Source of the DNA: Chloroflexota bacterium
Lineage (GTDB): Bacteria; Chloroflexota; Dehalococcoidia; Lucifugimonadales; JADFKI01
Direction of reading: 5' to 3'
Assembly: GCA_022565015.1 (NCBI GenBank)
Contig: JADFKI010000040.1
Location: 1 to 17,969 of the forward strand
Length of the DNA stretch: 17,969 nt
How positions within the stretch are numbered: position 1 is the first letter of the stretch; each line of letters starts with the position of its first letter. Of this stretch, positions 15,129 to 17,969 are shown one piece after another. Position numbers and translations under genes: made by a program. The notes beneath the pieces are model-generated. The model saw only the letters and a list, made by a program, of their open reading frames with translations, ran no database searches and was not told where the DNA came from.

Positions 15129-16046
15129 TCACCCTCGAATCCAGCGGTCGATCTCGCCGGCGACCTCATCGTACTGGTATGGAAGGTCATACCAGCTGAT
15201 TCTCTCGTCCCCCGGCTTGAACCAGGCGTACTGCCTACGGGCAAAGCCGTGAGTCCTGTACTTGATGCGCTGCACGGCGTCCTCAAGGGATAGCTCGCCC
15301 CTCAGGCACCTCACGAGCTCTCCGTAGCCCAGGCTGGACAACGCCGGTAGCCCCGGGCTGAAACCCCTGTCTAACAAGCCCTGCACCTCGTCTAACCAGC
15401 CCTCCGAGATCATTCTTTCGACCCGTACATCTATGGTGCTGTACAGCCGGGCCCTGTCCATTGTCAGTCCCAGAATCTTTACGTTCAGCTTTGTGGACTT
15501 TTTGAGGGGTTGGGCGGGCATTGCGTCGGTGGCGCCGAAGTACACCTCAAGGGCACGGATCACGCGTCGCGTGTTGCCGCCGTCCACGCGGGTTGCGCTC
15601 TCCGGGTCCAGTCTCTTGAGCTCATCGTAGAGCGCGGATGGCCCCTCCTCTTCCGCCCGCCTCTCTAGCCGCTCGCGCAGCTCGTGGTCAGGTGGGACCA
15701 GAGGGACCCGCCAGCCCTCGGTTACGGCCCATACGTATTGACCGCTTCCCCCGACCATGACCGGCAGTCGCCCATTTTTTTTTATGCTTAGGATTGCATC
15801 GTTGGCGTCCCGTTGAAACAGGGCAAGGCTGTAGGTTTCATCGGGGTCGATTATGTCGACGAGGTGATGATTGACCGAGGTCCGCTCTTCGAGTGAGGGC
15901 TTGGCGGTGCCGATATCCATATGCCGGTACACCTGCCGGCTGTCGGCGCTAATGATCTCGCCGTCGAACGCCTGCGCGAGCTCCAGTCCCAGGGCGCTCT
16001 TGCCGACGGCCGTCGGCCCGACAATTACCAGCAGTCTGTTATCCAC
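15129..16046 (-). CDS. miaA: tRNA dimethylallyltransferase (A37 isopentenylation)
   Basis: MiaA transfers a dimethylallyl group to N6 of A37 in tRNAs that read UNN codons. The 305-residue protein has the P-loop GPTAVGKS (10-17), the catalytic Asp35 in SADSRQVYRHMDIGTAKP, HHLVDIIDP, and VMVGGSGQYVWA. There the usual GGTGLY reads GGSGQY, so Ser101 replaces the common Thr. Later come NTRRVIRALEV and the tRNA-contacting C-terminus GYGELVRCLRGE and KYRTHGFARRQYAWFK. The start is GTG at 16046, only 5 bases after the tpiA stop, with no strong ribosome-binding site, so translation is likely coupled. A run of nine A on the coding strand (15775-15783) encodes the IKKN segment. Confidence 0.96.
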   Translation of the reverse strand: MDNRLLVIVGPTAVGKSALGLELAQAFDGEIISADSRQVYRHMDIGTAKPSLEERTSVNHHLVDIIDPDETYSLALFQRDANDAILSIKKNGRLPVMVGGSGQYVWAVTEGWRVPLVPPDHELRERLERRAEEEGPSALYDELKRLDPESATRVDGGNTRRVIRALEVYFGATDAMPAQPLKKSTKLNVKILGLTMDRARLYSTIDVRVERMISEGWLDEVQGLLDRGFSPGLPALSSLGYGELVRCLRGELSLEDAVQRIKYRTHGFARRQYAWFKPGDERISWYDLPYQYDEVAGEIDRWIRG

Positions 16047-16051
16047 GCGCG

Positions 16052-16810
16052 CTAGCTCGCCGCGACGGCGGCCCTATGCACTATATCCACGAAGGTGTCG
16101 GCATTCAGGCTGGCGCCGCCCACAAGGCCGCCATTGATATCGGGCTGCTCCATGAAGTCTGCGATATTGCCCGCGTTGACGCTGCCGCCGTATAGGAGCG
16201 ACACGTCCGCAGCGACGTCCGGGCCGTAGACCGACACGAGAACATTGCGGATGTGCGACATCATCGCCTGGGCGAGCTCCGGAGTGGCCGCCCTGCCGGA
16301 GCCTATGGCCCAGACAGGCTCGTAGGCCACCGAGATGTCGGAGGAGCCGACGGTGCCTGCCAGAGAGTCGCGGACCTGGGCCTCGACTACAGCCTCGGCT
16401 CCGCCGCCATCGCGGTCCGCTAGGTCTTCTCCAACGCAAACGATCGGCTTCAGGCCGGCCCTGAGGGCCGCTCGGACCTTCAGCGAGACGATATCGCTGG
16501 TCTCGCCAAAATTCTGCCGCCTCTCCGAATGGCCCAGAATCACATAGCTGCAGAGGTCCACCAGCATTTGCGCCGAAGTCTCGCCGGTAAAAGCGCCGCT
16601 ATCCTCATGATGTATATTCTGCGCACCAACGGCGACGTCAGAGCCCCGTAGAAGGGCCGCAACGGCCCCCAGAGATACAAAGGGTGGGAATACTATACTT
16701 TCGACGCTCTCCGTGGCTTCTAGGCGCTCCTTCACGGCGGAAGCCAGCTGCAGAGCGCCCGGAAGGTCTGTGTTCATCTTCCAGTTTCCCGCGATCCTTA
16801 CTATTGGCAT
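16052..16810 (-). CDS. tpiA: Triosephosphate isomerase
   Basis: This is the glycolytic TIM barrel that interconverts dihydroxyacetone phosphate and glyceraldehyde 3-phosphate in the cytosol. The ATG at 16810 is chosen because GGAG lies 10 bases upstream and MPIVRIAGNWKMN is the family opening. The frame stays open to 16873, but those 21 residues are not family-like. Catalytic residues are all present: Lys11 in GNWKMN, His94 in ILGHSERR and Glu164 in AYEPVWAIGSG, then LLYGGSVNAGN for phosphate binding and NGGLVGGASL near the end. The length of 252 is standard. It lies between apgM (77 bases upstream) and miaA (5 bases downstream) in a likely operon. Confidence 0.97.
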   Translation of the reverse strand: MPIVRIAGNWKMNTDLPGALQLASAVKERLEATESVESIVFPPFVSLGAVAALLRGSDVAVGAQNIHHEDSGAFTGETSAQMLVDLCSYVILGHSERRQNFGETSDIVSLKVRAALRAGLKPIVCVGEDLADRDGGGAEAVVEAQVRDSLAGTVGSSDISVAYEPVWAIGSGRAATPELAQAMMSHIRNVLVSVYGPDVAADVSLLYGGSVNAGNIADFMEQPDINGGLVGGASLNADTFVDIVHRAAVAAS

Positions 16811-16887
16811 TGTTTCATATCTCCGGATAACAGCTGCGAATAGATAGCATCCATCACCTATGGCAATATTCAAATATGTTTCAGTCT

Positions 16888-17969
16888 CTATGGGCCGTAC
16901 TTGGCGAGCTTCCCTGAATGCGCGAGCGCCAGCATCATTACATTCGTCGCGGATAGCCGCCCCAGCAAGCCCTGTGCGCAGGCCCTCTCAGAGAAGCATG
17001 ACACGCCGTCTCCCTTGGTGCTCTGGGAGTTTACCATCAGGGGGACCGGGTGCCAGCTGTGGCTGCTGAGTATCGCGGGCGTGGAGTGGTCCCCGGCTAC
17101 GACCAGCGCGTCGGCATTGAGCGCCCTGAGCCTTGGTATCCGCGAGTCCAGCGCCTCCAGTGCGGCCACCTTGGCGTCGAAATCTCCGTCCTCGCCCGCG
17201 GCGTCGGCAGGCTTGTAGTGGAGGAAGAAGAAATCGTGCTCGCCGTAGTGCTCCTCCAGCGTGTCCAGCTCGTCATCGAAGGTCGCGCCCGTAGGTATGA
17301 CTTTCATACCCACGAGCTTTGCCAGGCCACGGTACATGGGGTAAGCGGCGACTGCGCCGGGAGACAGCCGATAGCGCTCACCGAAGGCCGGCAGGCTGGG
17401 CAGCATCGAGAAACCCCGCAGCAGGACCATGTTTGCCCTGTCGCGGCCGCTCAGGACATCTCTCGCGGCGGCAATGAAGGCGTTGACGGCGTCTGCGGTC
17501 TTTCTGGATTCCTCTGACAGCGCCTCGGCATCCAGCGGCGCGGCTCCAACGACCTGGGGGTCGGTCTCGCCTACGCGCTCGCTCAGCCCATCGCCACGCA
17601 TCACCAATACAAAGCGGTAGTCCTGCACGGGATAGACGGACAGCTCCACACCGGGCACGGTGATCGTGTCGAGCTGCTCTACGAGCGGGCCACTCTCACG
17701 TGTTGGAATGCGCCCTGCCCGCCTGTCGACGAGCAGGCCTTCGGCATCGACCGTGCAGAGGTTTCCCCTGGCGGAGACGTCGCCCTCTCTGAGCTCCACA
17801 TCTATCCCCAGCGCCTCGAGAACGCCCCTTCCCATCAGGTACTTGACCGGGTCGTATCCAAATAGCGCCATGTGACCCGGACCGCTGCCCGGAGTAATCC
17901 CCGGCGCGACGGGCGTCGTCAGTCCACATGCGCTCTCGCCCGCAAGCGCGTCAAGATTCGGAGTTTTCG
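16888..17969 (-). CDS. apgM: Cofactor-independent phosphoglycerate mutase, archaeal type (partial)
   Basis: The alkaline-phosphatase-superfamily mutase interconverts 3- and 2-phosphoglycerate in glycolysis. The reading frame continues to the right edge with no stop: upstream of the internal ATG at 17871 it reads KTPNLDALAGESACGLTTP and TPGSGPGHMALFGYDPV, the usual ApgM N-terminus, so the true start lies outside the window. Further motifs are YRFVLVMRG, AAYPMYRGLAKLVGM, FFLHYKPADAAGEDGDFDAK and VVAGDHSTPA (metal ligands). The GEDGD version of the GHDGD metal motif is, as I recall, common in the bacterial branch. An ATG-only call at 17871 would be 327 residues and wrongly truncated. It is the first gene in view of an apgM-tpiA-miaA run. 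Confidence 0.93.
   Translation of the reverse strand, partial: KTPNLDALAGESACGLTTPVAPGITPGSGPGHMALFGYDPVKYLMGRGVLEALGIDVELREGDVSARGNLCTVDAEGLLVDRRAGRIPTRESGPLVEQLDTITVPGVELSVYPVQDYRFVLVMRGDGLSERVGETDPQVVGAAPLDAEALSEESRKTADAVNAFIAAARDVLSGRDRANMVLLRGFSMLPSLPAFGERYRLSPGAVAAYPMYRGLAKLVGMKVIPTGATFDDELDTLEEHYGEHDFFFLHYKPADAAGEDGDFDAKVAALEALDSRIPRLRALNADALVVAGDHSTPAILSSHSWHPVPLMVNSQSTKGDGVSCFSERACAQGLLGRLSATNVMMLALAHSGKLAKYGP

Noticed and set aside
15775..15783. Run of nine A on the miaA coding strand as a frameshift signal
   Set aside because: The frame is intact through the run and the downstream protein is family-like; slippage would only truncate it. Noted as a homopolymer error risk.
1..17969. 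CRISPR arrays, insertion sequences, prophage
   Set aside because: No regularly spaced direct repeats, transposase genes or phage structural genes were seen anywhere in the window.

Overview
The window is bacterial and moderately GC-rich. It holds mostly core metabolic and housekeeping genes on the minus strand, with two small plus-strand insertions. Several genes fit a Chloroflexota/Dehalococcoidia-like organism: an LL-diaminopimelate aminotransferase paired with DapF, an archaeal-type (ApgM) phosphoglycerate mutase, and a small membrane protein with the RRNHALEHAT motif that I associate with DUF6391. The lineage is an inference from gene content, not a proven placement.

Layout from high to low coordinates, which is the transcription direction of most genes: apgM (runs off the right edge), tpiA and miaA form a tight glycolysis/tRNA-modification run. 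After a 483-base AT-rich gap comes dapF, then a 913-base gap, then dapL and hflX. Converging on hflX from the plus strand is a lone winged-helix plus TIR-like gene, and a 99-base inverted repeat lies between the two. Next are ctpA and smpB, which overlap by 4 bases. A 581-base gap follows, with a very strong terminator at its left end that closes a single plus-strand 74-residue HTH gene. Then come a DUF6391-like membrane protein, tRNA-Arg(TCT), an HTH/degenerate-receiver regulator and a TenA-family thiaminase. The left end holds a thioredoxin-NHL protein followed by a DUF255 (YyaL/SPATA20-type) thioredoxin-like protein, cut by the window edge and interrupted by a frameshift.

The strongest discovery candidate is the thioredoxin-NHL gene. 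Its frame runs from an ATG at 2938 to 1448 with a single in-frame TGA at 2798-2800, exactly where the family has the first Cys of its CxxC active site. The coding strand then forms a perfect 7-bp hairpin with a 4-base AGTT loop whose first base is 25 nt downstream, as expected for a bacterial SECIS. I read it as a selenoprotein with a Cys-Sec-Ile-Asn-Cys active site. Secondary candidates are: a pair of inverted XerC/XerD (dif-like) sites beside the TIR-like gene; the TIR-like protein itself, with His at the expected catalytic Glu; a DNA-binding pseudo-receiver with Asp-to-Glu at the phosphorylation site; a probable ATA start for hflX; a shared extended -10 promoter motif; and a degenerate CTGGAATTC-type motif scattered through the intergenic spacers.

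How the genes work together: dapL and dapF are two consecutive steps from tetrahydrodipicolinate to meso-DAP (cell wall and lysine). apgM and tpiA serve central glycolysis. SmpB (trans-translation), HflX (ribosome rescue/splitting), MiaA (tRNA A37 modification) and tRNA-Arg all belong to translation quality. CtpA is a processing protease of the cell envelope.
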